Assembly (NCBI GenBank): GCA_029964075.1
Contig: CM057136.1
Location: 4,216,001 to 4,280,000, forward strand
Length of the DNA stretch: 64,000 nucleotides
Reading direction: 5' to 3'
DNA from: Patiria pectinifera
Taxonomy: Eukaryota > Echinodermata > Asteroidea > Valvatida > Asterinidae
This document shows positions 22,901 through 34,200 of the stretch, in pieces. The notes beneath the pieces are model-generated. The model saw only the letters and a list, made by a program, of their open reading frames with translations, did no database searches and had not been told where the DNA came from. Position 1 is the stretch's first letter. Each line of letters opens with the position of its first letter. The translations under genes were made by a program, and so were the position numbers.

Positions 22901-23743
22901 AAAATTAGAAGATTCTGAGGCTATTTTTATAAACCATTCCTTTATTTTATTTACAGCAGGTGGGCCTAAAACATTGTAATGAAAGTCAATTTTCAGATGG
23001 ACCAAAAAGACTGAAACGGAACTAGAAACCCGGAATTTTTTTTATACCATGCTGGCGCGCGCCCAACCAACTGAGTTTGTGCAATTCAGTCCTACTGGCG
23101 ATCGCCAAATACGTCCATGTCTAGTTGTACAGGATGATTATTAATTGAATAACGTACCGATAGGTATTACTACAACAAAACTTGAGGCCTGAGTACTTAA
23201 AATCAATTACCAAGAAAAAGACGTCAGTTCCCCGCTTAGACTCTTACGCGTCCAGTAATCCAGGAATATTTGCTTAGCCTCCAAATAGTCCATGCCCGAA
23301 TCGAACAACCTGAAATTGATCATCTTTTTGTCTTCTTCCGTGGGCCAGTAGAGAAGCTCCTTTATTGTCAGCCAGGTGACATTGTGGCCCCTGGAGGCTA
23401 GTTCCCTGGCCATGATACGCTGGATGTGCGTGTGACTCCCGTCCAGCATACAATCAACGATCAGGATCCGTTTAGAGGTGCCGTTGGCCGCAGACAACGA
23501 CGGGCCTCCGCCCGCTAGGCCCGGCGCATCGGAGGCGAACGAGGCCCGATCGCGCAGCCCGGAGACTTCGCTCTCAAACCGGGCGGGATTTACCCGGTCC
23601 AGTTTGTCTTGTACGCGGCTTGTTGGTCCGTTGTTCCCGCTGGCCTCGGTTGAATCGCCATCCGTGATTTGTCCATTGGCCGCAAGAAGCCACATAGCCA
23701 CAAGAAAAAACACAACTTTTTGTTTCCCCATGGTTGAAAACAT
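19704..23743 (-). CDS. UDP-glucuronosyltransferase (UGT), five exons
   Basis: Transfers a sugar from a UDP-sugar to small hydrophobic acceptors in the ER lumen (family role). Exons in transcript order: 23211-23743, 22263-22827, 21317-21539, 20912-21140, 19704-19974, all with AG/GT borders and matching phases, giving 606 residues. Features: signal peptide at residues 1-25 (VVFFLVAMWLLAANG); an unusual Ser/Gly/Asp-rich linker to about residue 90; GSHTHIQ with the presumed catalytic His; SGEHGVVIFS opening the UDP-sugar-binding half; IYHGGLNGGYEAMYYGVP...FSDQ, the UGT signature; then a transmembrane helix near residues 573-595 and a short basic tail CCRRQKQG. The start is chosen at MFSTMGKQ; in-frame alternatives are 23731 (shorter) and 23827 (longer). 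Typical UGTs have about 520-530 residues; the excess is mainly the N-terminal linker. Confidence 0.9.
20026..20500. repeat. CACTTCGTGAAAA iterons in UGT intron 4
   Basis: At least four CACTTCGTGAAAA copies (either orientation) at about 20262, 20302, 20404 and 20480, plus shorter relatives CACGAAGTGA and TACTTCGTGA near 20037 and 20350. The pair at 20261-20316 forms a hairpin with arms CACTTCGTGAAAACTC / GAGTTTTCACGAAGTG. Probably an internally repetitive transposon relic. Confidence 0.7.
20912..21140 (-). CDS. UGT exon 4 (UDP-sugar signature)
   Basis: 229 bp, acceptor GACTCAG, donor GTAAGT. AHEKTRLLIYHGGLNGGYEA and MYYGVPILGIPLFSDQ form the UGT family signature. Tyr replaces the usual Thr before HGG. 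Confidence 0.92.
21317..21539 (-). CDS. UGT exon 3
   Basis: 223 bp, acceptor TTCCTAG, donor GTGAGT. Encodes VFEDFIQGSGEHGVVIFSVS and ends WISQKDLM, the 'W.pQ.dlL' block immediately before the signature. It carries no stop in the frame set by exons 2 and 4. Confidence 0.9.
21587..21930. mobile_element. GC-run transposon relics in UGT intron 2
   Basis: Two adjacent relics: one starts near GGGGCGGATCCATCATTTG with a G-run at 21612, the other has G-runs at 21805 and 21874 and ends near CCCGCTCTGGGTCTGCGCC. Such ends recur at 12240, 33527 and 46200. No coding capacity. Confidence 0.55.
22263..22827 (-). CDS. UGT exon 2
   Basis: 565 bp, acceptor CATCAG, donor GTACAG. Encodes YAKMWLGRPDD through PNTILIGGLTIGPTKPLPQ, the second half of the acceptor-binding domain and the 'vGGl' linker. 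It is GC-rich compared with the introns, so antisense frames across it are open but spurious. Confidence 0.9.
23211..23743 (-). CDS. UGT exon 1 (signal peptide, linker, acceptor-side domain)
   Basis: From ATG to a TTG/GTAATT donor, phase 2. It contains KRILIVDCMLDGSHTHIQ and ELASRGHNVTWLTI, the standard first beta strand and catalytic-His loop. The reading frame stays open upstream to an ATG at 23827, so a longer N-terminus is possible. Confidence 0.85.
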
Positions 23744-23883
23744 TCGGTATCGCCAGCTTTTGCTGGGTTTTCTCTTCACCGATGCAACTTCAAAATCACT
23801 TGTATCCTTATTAATACAACTATGCAAGACGTCAAGAGCTTCTTGTACTCAAAATAACGAACTAACAACACGCCAATCAATAC

Positions 23884-23894
23884 CCCTATATAGT
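23884..23894 (-). promoter_or_regulatory. Candidate TATA box of the UGT gene
   Basis: On the minus strand the sequence is CTATATAGGGG, about 60 bp upstream of the most distal in-frame ATG (23827) and about 145 bp upstream of the preferred start. If used, transcription would begin near 23860 and 23827 would be the first AUG. Position and sequence are suggestive only. Confidence 0.35.
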
Positions 23895-23910
23895 CCATGG
23901 GCCAGACCAA

Positions 23911-24087
23911 TTTGCTTAGCACCAAAAAAGTCTGGCTTATAAAAGCAGGTTACCAGCCAAAACACCATGTGATTTTCATGCTCAGCAAACAACAGCTGAA
24001 CATCACGAGCAGAATACATCACATGGAGTTTTGGCTGGTATTAACTTGCTTTTATAAGCCAGACTTTTTTTTGCTAAGCAAACTGTT
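23911..24087. mobile_element. Fold-back element next to the UGT promoter
   Basis: GTCTGGCTTATAAAAGCAGGT and its inverse (TGCTTTTATAAGCCAGAC near 24047-24065), flanked by TTGCTTAGCA / TGCTAAGCAAAC, form arms of about 60 bp around a loop. CCAGCCAAAAC and GTTTTGGCTGG extend the pairing. It lies about 20 bp from the candidate TATA box. Confidence 0.85.
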
Positions 24088-24569
24088 GTGCTTAGCAGCG
24101 CCGTTAAATTGGCCCTGATGCTGGTACCACCGGAGGTGGTAAACCTTTAATGACGTTTCTTGTTACATCACTATGAGTGAAAAAAAGAAGATTATCTTAT
24201 GTAACCAGTTGCTCATATTTTTATGCAGGTACTCCTTTTAGCGTAAACCCTGCGGGTATAAAGGGGGGGGGGGACACACCCCGCCCCCAATGAAACTGAC
24301 TACTCCTGAACGCTTTGGCTGATCGGTATGAAATTCGGTGATCTCTCTATAACTTCTACCAGATGTCAATATGCAAAAGACAATACGGTGCAGGACTTGG
24401 CGTGCAGTCTAGTGAAACTGCTCTTGTTTCAGCCTATACGCCACAGCAACCAGCATATGTTGTGGCTGTTGGTATATCGACGGGTAGTTTCAGGGTGACC
24501 CATTATCTAAACGGAAGACTGTTTTTTTATTCAAATGTACACTGACTGGCTTTACATACCCTTAGCAAT

Positions 24570-25080
24570 CATTAATATGCCTCCATACGCAATCATATAC
24601 GCCTCCATACGCAACCATTAATACGCCTCCAGAGAGTCCAAAATGCGTCTGCCCGCTTACTGACCAGAACAAGATCATACGAGCACATAACACCTATATT
24701 ATACAATCTTCATTGGCTTCCTGTTAAATACAGAATACAATTCAAAATCCTGCTCCTTACATTCAAAGCCCTGCATGGATTAGCTCCATCCTACATACGA
24801 GACCTGTTACAACTTAACCAGGCCTCAGATATTCTTCATCACAGATACTTTCTGTTCCAACAACTCGCCTGGCAAGCTATGAGGACCGGGCCTTTTCCAG
24901 CTGTGCACCGCGTCTCTAGAATTCCTTGCCAGACGAGTTGAGAGACACAAACTGATATGTCATCATTCAAACACCATCTTGATACTCATCTTTTCAATCT
25001 ATCATTTAAACCACAGTGATTTGCTAGTGACCGGCGCCTTTGAATGGTTCTCCAGATACTGTGTGTCTTATTAATTATCT
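24570..25080 (+). mobile_element. Truncated LINE (CR1/L2-like) 3' fragment, decayed
   Basis: From about 24636 the translation reads QNASARLLTRTRSYEHITPI then LHWLPVKYRIQFKILLLTFK and LHGLAPSYIRDLL, the conserved end of a non-LTR retrotransposon ORF2 after the reverse transcriptase domain. A frame change follows, then TRLASYEDRAFSSCAPRL, an in-frame stop and NSLPDELRD. A short TTA microsatellite at 25083 may be the 3' tail. CCTCCATACGCAA-type short repeats precede it. Dead fragment. Confidence 0.85.
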
Positions 25081-25099
25081 GTGATTATTATTATTATTA

Positions 25100-25672
25100 T
25101 GGCGGCCTTCCAAAAATGACTTAAATATCCTTCCTTGGAAGGGTCGATATTACATAAAAGAATCTTGTAATGGGGGAGCTGACATGATATCGAGGGAGAT
25201 AGGCCTTGCTGAAATGAGGCACAACTTTGGGACCAATAGAATTAAATAGGCTGAAACTGCTGCAATTGTTTTGCTGCAATTATGTCGTCACTTACTGTAA
25301 CACGCATGCGTGAAATATGTCACGTGATGGAAACTATAGGTCAGGTGACTGAAGACGACTTAACAGTTTTATATTGAGCATGCAGTAGATGAAGTGAGTT
25401 AATTGTGGTACAGGAAACAATTTTGGAAATGTTTTTCTTTAATCGTGTCTGAATAAAGGTGTGATTTTTAAAGTTGAACAAAGAAACCGAGAGGAGCGGT
25501 ATTTGAGCCTGCGACCTGCTTTATTTTTTTTTTAAGATCGGACATTTCCCAGTTTCACAGTTAGTCTGAGTATCTCCTGTCTAACGTCTGATATATCTCA
25601 GCCTCTAGTCAAGTCCCACGCGCTTACCCGGACACGTGGCACACCCTAGATGCTGGCACGTAAAAAGACTAG
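25100..25672. repeat. Composite dispersed repeat (second copies of 16330 and 15772 families)
   Basis: 25100-25170 matches 16376-16440 (TATCCTTCCTTGGAAGG, AATCTTGTAATG). 25488-25672 matches the SINE-like repeat at 15760-15926, including CTTACCCGGACACGTG and GATGCTGGCACGTAAAAAGA. The tRNA-like head is less complete here. Confidence 0.6.
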
Positions 25673-28172
25673 TAAAATGAGGTCGTCTGGCTTGCTTTCA
25701 GTTACAAGAAATCATGAAATGTGGCTGGTAGAACATCTGGGGGCACCTTGGGGTGTGCACATTTTTTTCAAGGGAGCACTGACAGTAAATGAACTGCGGG
25801 TTGCCTTTTTCGTGTTTTTTTTAATGACATGATAAAGGCCTACCTGCATGTATATAAAGGGCGGATCCAGAACAAATATTTGTTGTAGTAAATTTTGTTT
25901 GCAGTAATTTAGCAGCCGGCCATAATGGATAAAGTACCACCATCTCGTAACAAAAAATAGATTTATTTATCTTTTTGATTGACAAATCGGAAAGAAAGAA
26001 AACAATGATATTATTATTATATTATTATTAATAACTGCAGTGCTTTAACAAAAGTCTGACCACGGGGTTACAAATAAAACCGATACTCATACATAATCAA
26101 TTATACAAAACAAGTCAGAGTGCATCACTGCAAACGTTTGTAAATATATTAATTAATAAAGCCCTCGATTAATATTGTTATTATTTAAATATGAAACTGA
26201 CCGAACACTGTTCCAATTGACAATGAGAAACTTAATTAAATTAAAATTAATTAAAACAAACACCAACACAACTACTTCTACTACGTGCAACAATAATATG
26301 CACAGATATATTTAAGACATGATTAAAGAATAGTAAAAATAAAAACCCCGACAAAAACCAATTTGGAAAATAAAAGTTCACAATCTGTGAACTAAAACTT
26401 GAAAGTTAAGAAACGTTTAATTTAGAGCTGCGGACTCATAATCTATCAAAAGATACATGTTTTAGGACATGTTGTACTAGAAACACAAACGATGAATGCA
26501 AAAACACCATTCTGTGAATCCAAATTCTAAATTAACAATATTACCTCAAACAGGTAACATACTTGCCCATTTCCTTAGTTTAAATGGTATACCTTTATGA
26601 AAGACTGGTAAAGGGGCGCTACATCCTGGAAAGCGCCCGATTGGGCTACAAGCCGCGTTTTAAACGAAACGATAGTAATTTAGAGCATTTAAAGTAGGAT
26701 ATAAACGTCCACACTTTAAAGAGGGGCCGTTTTGTGTTACTCTTGCGAGAACGAATTTAAGAGGTTAAAATTCAATTTTCCCTCGAACTGTCCGCCGCAT
26801 CAGAAGTAAACAAAAATGTTTTGTTTTTCCCATCTGTTCGTGGGACAGTGAGACATTAAGTTACTTTCCTTTATATCATACCATAGCTTGGAACTAGGAT
26901 AAGTAAACTATTTAACATAAAATTTCAGGACGATGTACCCCTTTATGCTACTCAATCACATCGTAAACGGCGCAGACAACTCAATGACATTTTCGTAGTC
27001 ATGGCCGGTCATGACGTGGTCATGACATGGTCGATTATGTGTTTCGACCTTAAGCCATGGGCGACTTTTGTCGACAAGAAGAACCCCCCTGCTGGTTCCC
27101 ATGGGCCACTTTAGTCGACCAGGAAACCACACACAGAACACCCTCAACACAGATATATTCACTGCTTTTCAGAAAGGCGGCATGTTGATATGTTTGGCCG
27201 TCCATACATCAACCATATACCAGCTGAAAGAGTGTTTTCGGATCGTTCTAATGGTGTAGTTTATTCATAGTGTTGCCATTACAAAAAAAAATGAGAAAAG
27301 TGCTTCAGAAGTATCCACGCACAAATTGAGGTATGGAGTGCCATTTGGTCATGTGGTGAAATGGCTTGCAGTTTGATAAATGGCACCAGAGGAACAAACA
27401 GGCATAACTTTCTTATATTTACACATATGAACTTCATTTTTACATCACATACGAGAGCAAGGTTCAAGGAACAAACTTTACACACAACACCTATGATTTA
27501 AATCACTCCTTGGCAGTGAAAATCTGGGTTGAAAAAGTGAGTTTTGGACTTGTGGTCATTTTGTTCACGCTCTAGTGATTTCCGCATGACTGAGCAAACA
27601 ATTTGGTCCTGGGGTTAAACACTGATTAATTGTATCTACCTTTTTTCGCATGTTTAAATCTATGACATGTTGATGGATGTCTGTGACATGTTTAGGTGCA
27701 TACACGACAGAAACCTGTAGTATCATCAAGAATAAATAGTAAAAAATACAAATGACTCATAGGGTTGAAGTCGAGCGACAGGCCAAATACACGCTTCTAT
27801 ATCACTCTTGTTTGTATCATCGGACTCAGCAAAACGAATTTTAAACATTAACTTGATTTTTGAGTAAGTTTTTATAGATGACACTACCAGGTTTTTAAAA
27901 TGTGCAAAAAAAAGCTAAACATGTCTTAGACTAAAACATGTCGACAATATGTTGATACAAAATGTTTATACCCGAAAAACCATTTTACGGTGTACGGCTG
28001 TGTGCATGGCGTATGTGCCTACATGTTCGAATGAATGCAAGCCTAGGGTTTCCTTCACACATTTTCGTCAGAGAGATAAGCGTTGACCAGTGCCTTTGGA
28101 TAGGTCGATGGAGACGAGCTCAGCACGGTTCAAGTTATCCCAACTCAGAAGTTATAGCATTTGCTGTGACGT
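25673..28172. other. Intergenic between UGT and patatin gene B, no gene recognised
   Basis: AT-rich, low-complexity DNA (for example 25960-26380) with no supported coding exon. Patatin B's 3' UTR should occupy the right end below 28173. A local inverted motif pair (AAGCCATGGGCGACTTTTGTCGAC / GTCGACTAAAGTGGCCCATGG, partly) lies at 27050-27120. Confidence 0.4.
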
Positions 28173-28265
28173 TTATTTATCTGTTGCGACGTCATGAGCC
28201 TTCTTCTGTAGGTTGTGCTTCTTGATGTAGTCACGAAGGAAATACACGGCGCCCATTTTTCCACA
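28173..28265 (-). CDS. Patatin B exon 12 (C-terminus, stop)
   Basis: 93 bp from a CTTTCAG acceptor to TAA. Encodes CGKMGAVYFLRDYIKKHNLQ and KKAHDVATDK. The 'G...a..fl' pattern ends many patatin domains. Confidence 0.82.
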   Translation of the reverse strand, partial: CGKMGAVYFLRDYIKKHNLQKKAHDVATDK

Positions 28266-31200
28266 CTGAAAGATACAAATATCAAAATACCAACATCAAC
28301 CTTACATCAAACGTCCGATACAAATTCAATTCTATACCAGATGAAAAACAATTATCTTGAGGCCTATTCAGTTACTAATTCGCAAGGGGTAACTCTTCAA
28401 AATCTGCGTTCTTTACAATTCATACACACATTATTTAGATAATTTACCTGAGCGATGTAATCTCTGTCTGCAGGTTCCATATCAAAATCGGTACTTCCCA
28501 AGTATCCCGTATTGACTCCAATGGTGCGATCAATATCTGAAGTCTAGGGCAAACACCGAAAATGAAAAATGATGGAAAGTCATCCGTGTAGGTTTATGAT
28601 TTCCTTCCTCCATGGTGAACTGCCTTTTTTTTCCTTACCGTTTGACCGTGCATCTTTATTTTGGGATTGTAAAATTGTATCAAATTTGAAAGCGTAGCAC
28701 CAAACGCGCTTTTGAGATTTGTAATGGCCCATATTGTGTCTAACCTGATTATCAAGGAAACACAACTCATACCTTGAATGATAGACGATTGGCGTTGAGT
28801 ATCAATGCATTGAGAAGAGCTCCGAACAGGCCCGTAAGATGATCGAAATCCGCCAATCGTTCAAACCCTCGGAGTTGTTCCATCATATCGACGCCTCTCT
28901 TCTCGGCAAAGGCCAGCAGTTCACAAAACTCAATCTGCTCCAGAGAAGAAGGAACTGACTGGTAAAGACTTTGCTACACAGGATTAAGCCATATAGAATT
29001 ATTAATGCCCGGTGCACACCTTTCCGATTTAACGGGTTCACCGGATCATAGAGCAAGGACCCAAGGAGTTCGTACTCCAAGACTTCAAAAGTAAAATGAT
29101 GGTCGCCGCGCTCGAAAGCTACAATAGAAAGCACCTGGCGCCAGCTTGCTCAGTTGCTCACTACGCTAATCTCGACACAATAGAGATCCGCGCTCACTAA
29201 TGCCAAAAAAGGAGTTTGCATGGCTTCGTAGACAGTACCATGGTAAATACGCATGCGCAGTTGTCATACATCGCTAAAAATGAAAGATTTTGAAGTGTTT
29301 GTTCGCAGTTGGATGATACTGTATATAAATGTGGTCAACATCACTGGAACAATCATTTCATGAAGAACAAAATGCTCTGTACCTTTAGTGTGAAAACTTG
29401 TGAAATTTTCCAAAAAAACACATTTCATCAATGATATATTGCCAATTAAAATGTCTGAAAATACATGAAAACTTATCTGAAAGAAATCCAATTTATCTCC
29501 AAATTACAGGGACAGATAACGCTTTTAAGCACCAACAACTGCACATCGCTAACTTGAATTCATAACTCACACCTAACAACTGCGCAGTTGTAAAAACCTA
29601 TCTTGTCGTAAAAAAAAAAGAGCAGCGACGTGACATGACTTATTATCCAGCATATAGGGAGGTTGTTGGTTACCAACTAAAAAGGCGGCGACGATCATCG
29701 TGTTCAAAGGCCGCTGGCATTCACGCTTTGAATGGTCGAGGCTTGCGGTCACAGTGCTGTAGCTATAGACATTCCCGAGGGATTGGTATGTTAATTGTCA
29801 AAATGTAAATCGCCCAAGAGTTCTGACTCCTTGGGTCCTTGCTCTATGACCGGATGACACCGTCACCGGTACGTTTTTTTTCACCGTTGCGGTTAGACAA
29901 AGCGTTACTTGTATACATGCCCGATTTCGTTCTATAATCGGTTACATAGTGACCAGTTACATGACGATCAGCCGCATGATGACGAAATGGCAGCTGTCTA
30001 TTTTGAATCATGTGACTTCCTTCGTAAATGTGATTGGTTAACATAAATATTGCGTTCGGTGAAACCTCCTTTACGGTGACATCGGATCCGGTGAGATCGG
30101 ATGTGAAAAAAAAAATCAAACACGTTTGATTTCATCCGTTCGCCCCGTGTACGGTCAGATCGGTCCGAATTTTCACCGCACACATTTTTAAACGATGGTC
30201 CGATGATCCTGGAAACCGGTAAAATCGGAAAGGAGTGCCCCGGACGCCAAAACCAGGCTTTCCCCAGAACAAACATATCTTCCAAAGCCCACAAAATATT
30301 AGTTAAAATGGTTAATGACAATCAATTTACATTAATTCTTTATACAGTTTGTAGCTGTTGTTTCTTTTCGCTGTGTTTGTCAGGGACGAACTAACCTTTT
30401 GCTTGTTTTCCACGCCCAGAATGCAGGGCACTCTTACACGCTGACCTACAGCACCCTCATGAGGCAATTATTTTGTAGCTGTGATTGGCGGAAAAACGCT
30501 GGCGTCACGTTTAAAGGCCGTGAACGGTAACCTTTTTTCAGTCGCACTTGTGTCGGTTCATTTCGGCTAGCCCTAAATTCTTTGCGTGTTTTTAGGTTCA
30601 GTCTGGGTCGTAAGACTGGACTTACCTCTCCATTGTTGTTGCTGTCCAGAATATCAAATATGGCGTCTGGGTTGTGAGAGTCGCTACCAAACAATAACTT
30701 GGCATCATCTTCGGTGAACGCATCAGCAGCCTGATACAGTTCAGAAACAAGAACAATGTGTTGACAAGCAAAAACATCCCGCTGAGCCCACTTTAAATCT
30801 CATGACTGTAAGTTGATTTGGCAGTTATTTCTGAATTTATGCCTGGAGAACAATTTCCATTATTTCAACCATTAGATCTTGACCTTTGACCTTAAATAAA
30901 CGTCTGGCGGACCCCAAGACCAACCCACACACTAAGTTTGAAGTTCATGTGTCAAGCAATTCTGCTGAAACCATTTCCATTGTTTTAACAATCGACCTTG
31001 ATATTTGACCTATATGGGATCAAAACCAATAGGCTTTTAGGGGACTCGAAGACCAACCAACACACCAAGTTCGAAGTTGATATGCGAAGTAATTCTACAG
31101 ATATTCTGCTGAAACTATTTTTATTGATTTAACTATAGGCCTAATGACCTTCACATCTGGCCTTTGAGGTCCAAAAACCAATAGGATTTTGGGGGACCCC

Positions 31201-34200
31201 AAGACCAACCCACATATATACTAAGTTTGAAGTTGATATGCCAAGTAGGTCTAATTAAAGATAATCTGCTGAAACCATGTCTATTGTTTTAACCATAATA
31301 GAATTGACCATAATTATATTGGCATATAGGATCCAAAAACAAAAGGCTTGTGGGGGACCCAAAACCACTTTGCATACTAAGTTTGAAGTTGATATGCCAA
31401 GTATTTATTGAGATATCCTGGTGAAATCGTTTCTATTCTTTTAACTATAATAACTTTGTCCTTTGACCTGTGGCCCCAAAACGAATAGGCTTCTAGGGGA
31501 CCCCAAGACCAATTCACATACCAAGTTTGAAGTTGATGTGCCAAATAATTCTTGAGATATCCTGATGAAACTGATTGTGTGTCCACACACACACACGTAC
31601 TCATAAAAAAGCAAGACACACAGACGCATGGCCGGAAGGGCAAGGCAGATACATGCTCATTCAGCTTCCCATCAGTCGGGGCATACAAATTCAGAATCCA
31701 GTTTGTTAGTGTGACGTCGTCTCAATTCAACAATGATTACTTCACACGGTGTCGCATAGTAGACACTACCATAAGAGAGCACACACATTGTAAACTTGGA
31801 GGCTGCCATGATCCTTCCTTATATAGTTGCAAATAATGCGTAATCAATTATTGATAACAGTAATGCAACGGTAAATCGACTTACGCCTTCTAGAGAGTCC
31901 TTGAATTCTTGTTTTGAGATCGTTCCACTATCGTCCTTGTCGTAACTTTTCAGAAGTGCAACAAACTTGGTCAGTGCTTGCTTGGAACTGTCGTTCAGTT
32001 TCACTTTCTCCTCCTTCGAGTGTGCCCTCTTCCTAAAGAAATGTTTAGGGAAACAATATTTTGTTTACCCGGCGTCCCTCGGATTTGCTTTGACTAGGTC
32101 TGGATGCTCGACCACCAAAGTAAAGAAAGTGAATGCCTTTATTGTTTCTTGACCTGCATACAATAAACCTAAGGGTTGAGCTGTAGGTTCATCGATTTGA
32201 GAAAAACATAATTTGTTAATGGCATTCGGTCTTCTTTCATGAAGCCCGACAAATTTTCCTCTCATCTTCATGAACAAACATTTTATTGTAGCGATCGCTT
32301 TGGACATTAATTCCATTAAGAAGAATGAATCAGAAACGAAAATATTGAGTTGCCAATAACGTCTGATACTCGAACAAAAAGTCCAATATCTATAAAATCT
32401 GCTCTTTTTTTAAAAATTCTGACCAAGTACCTGCTTCGTTCGGTATCCGGTACGGTGATAGAACACCCTGCCTTCTTGTGTTTACATGCTCGTTCGTCCA
32501 AAACTACTTTAAATGCTTCCACTTCATTTTCGGAATACTGCGGGAAAACCAAGCAGTAAATTGTTTTGAGGAAATTACGCTACACGGATCAACAATTAAG
32601 TCAAGCCATCAAACACCAACGGTGGATCCAAAGTGGTGGGTGAGATCAGATTCGTAGCGACACCGATTTGAAGGGGAATATGAACAAAAAGCCAGGAATC
32701 TTGATTCTTTGCTCTCAGACTTTGCTTTTTTATGCATTGACTGCAACGCCTACACTCCCCTACCCCCTCGATCCCTTGAAAAGTCTTGGAACGCAACACC
32801 TACAGACACCCTTCTTTGGATCACCCTGGATCCGCCTTGGAACATGTCAACCTGTTAACATGATTACTGGGAAGGAGGATGACAGTAAAACTTACCAATA
32901 CTGCTCCGACGGATTTCTCATTGAAGCCATCAAACCTGTCTTCAGAGTTGAACACATCATGAAAACGACGAAGAAAACTGTCTTCCTTGTCCATAGACAA
33001 ATACCAACCTCAATTGGAAAGATTACAGATATTAAGTGCGGATTCACACTAATGTGCCTACTTGTGTTCAAGGTAATATATCATGTGCTTTTTGTGCATT
33101 TTTTTTCGTAATTAATCTTATATTAAAAGATCCTATCCTGTCTGTCTGTCTGTATGATGTCTGTGTGTCACGGAAGTGTGCGGTCACACAACCGGAAGTG
33201 TGATGTCACACACACGATGTCTGATGTTCTTACATATTGGCACTTATTGTGTACCGGGAACAAAGGGCAAGAATAGGGACGAGGGTACCCCGCAAGTCTG
33301 TCTTTAGAAATTGAAGTGCCCCATAGCCCTAACGCTATGTGTTTTGAGATTTCTAAGGGGACAAAGGAGAACAAAAGAAGGGGATAAGGGTCGACAATAG
33401 TGGTGCCCCATAAACCCAATATATACCAAGTGTGTGTGTCTGTGCATGTGCCACGTTTTTTTGTGTGTGATTCCTACAGAGCGAAATGCATCCAATGTAT
33501 GCAGGTGTTGAAATGATTATATGCCCAGTGGCGCACCCAAGGGGGGGGGGGGGGCGTCGGGGGGCTTGAGCCCCCCCCAAGAGATTGTCAATTTTTTATA
33601 ATTTTTTTTTTGGTAATTTTTTTAGTCCCACGATTTGGCCTTCGTGATATGTATGTGGCCTATTTTCGAGTAGTATAAAAGGAGTGTAAGTGGCGCCACC
33701 AACTTCAAAATAGTCCGCCCCCGAAAAAAAACCCTCATTTTTTTTTCTGCGGCCAAAAATTTTGGGCAACATTTTTTGAAAAAAATTAAACTTCTACAAA
33801 TTAGAATTGTGAGCCCCCCTCAAAGCCAAATCCTGGGTGCGCGACTGTATATGCCCCCATTGAACCGCCTCTGAAGTCACAGTTGGCATGTGAAAAAAAA
33901 TTGTATTCCTTTTGATTTGCCTTTTTGGCACATGCCTTTCTTTGAGACTTTCAAAAGTTAAATTTTATATCATTCTCTCTATGAAAACATTGTTGATTTT
34001 CCCCGGTTTTTAATAGCAAGTGCTAATTCCAAAGGTAGGCTCTCTCTAGCTGATGTTCTTCAGGGGATAATGAACAATTCGGATATTTAGGGGATTTATC
34101 CGACAAAGACGATGAAGAAAATGTCTATCTGCTCAGATGATTGTATTAAGTCGCCACCTGACCGATTTGCCCTGGATTTTTGGTTATTTATTAACCTCCT

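Noticed and set aside
24363..24545. 60-codon frame upstream of the LINE fragment
   Set aside because: No similarity to any family recognised and no splice context.
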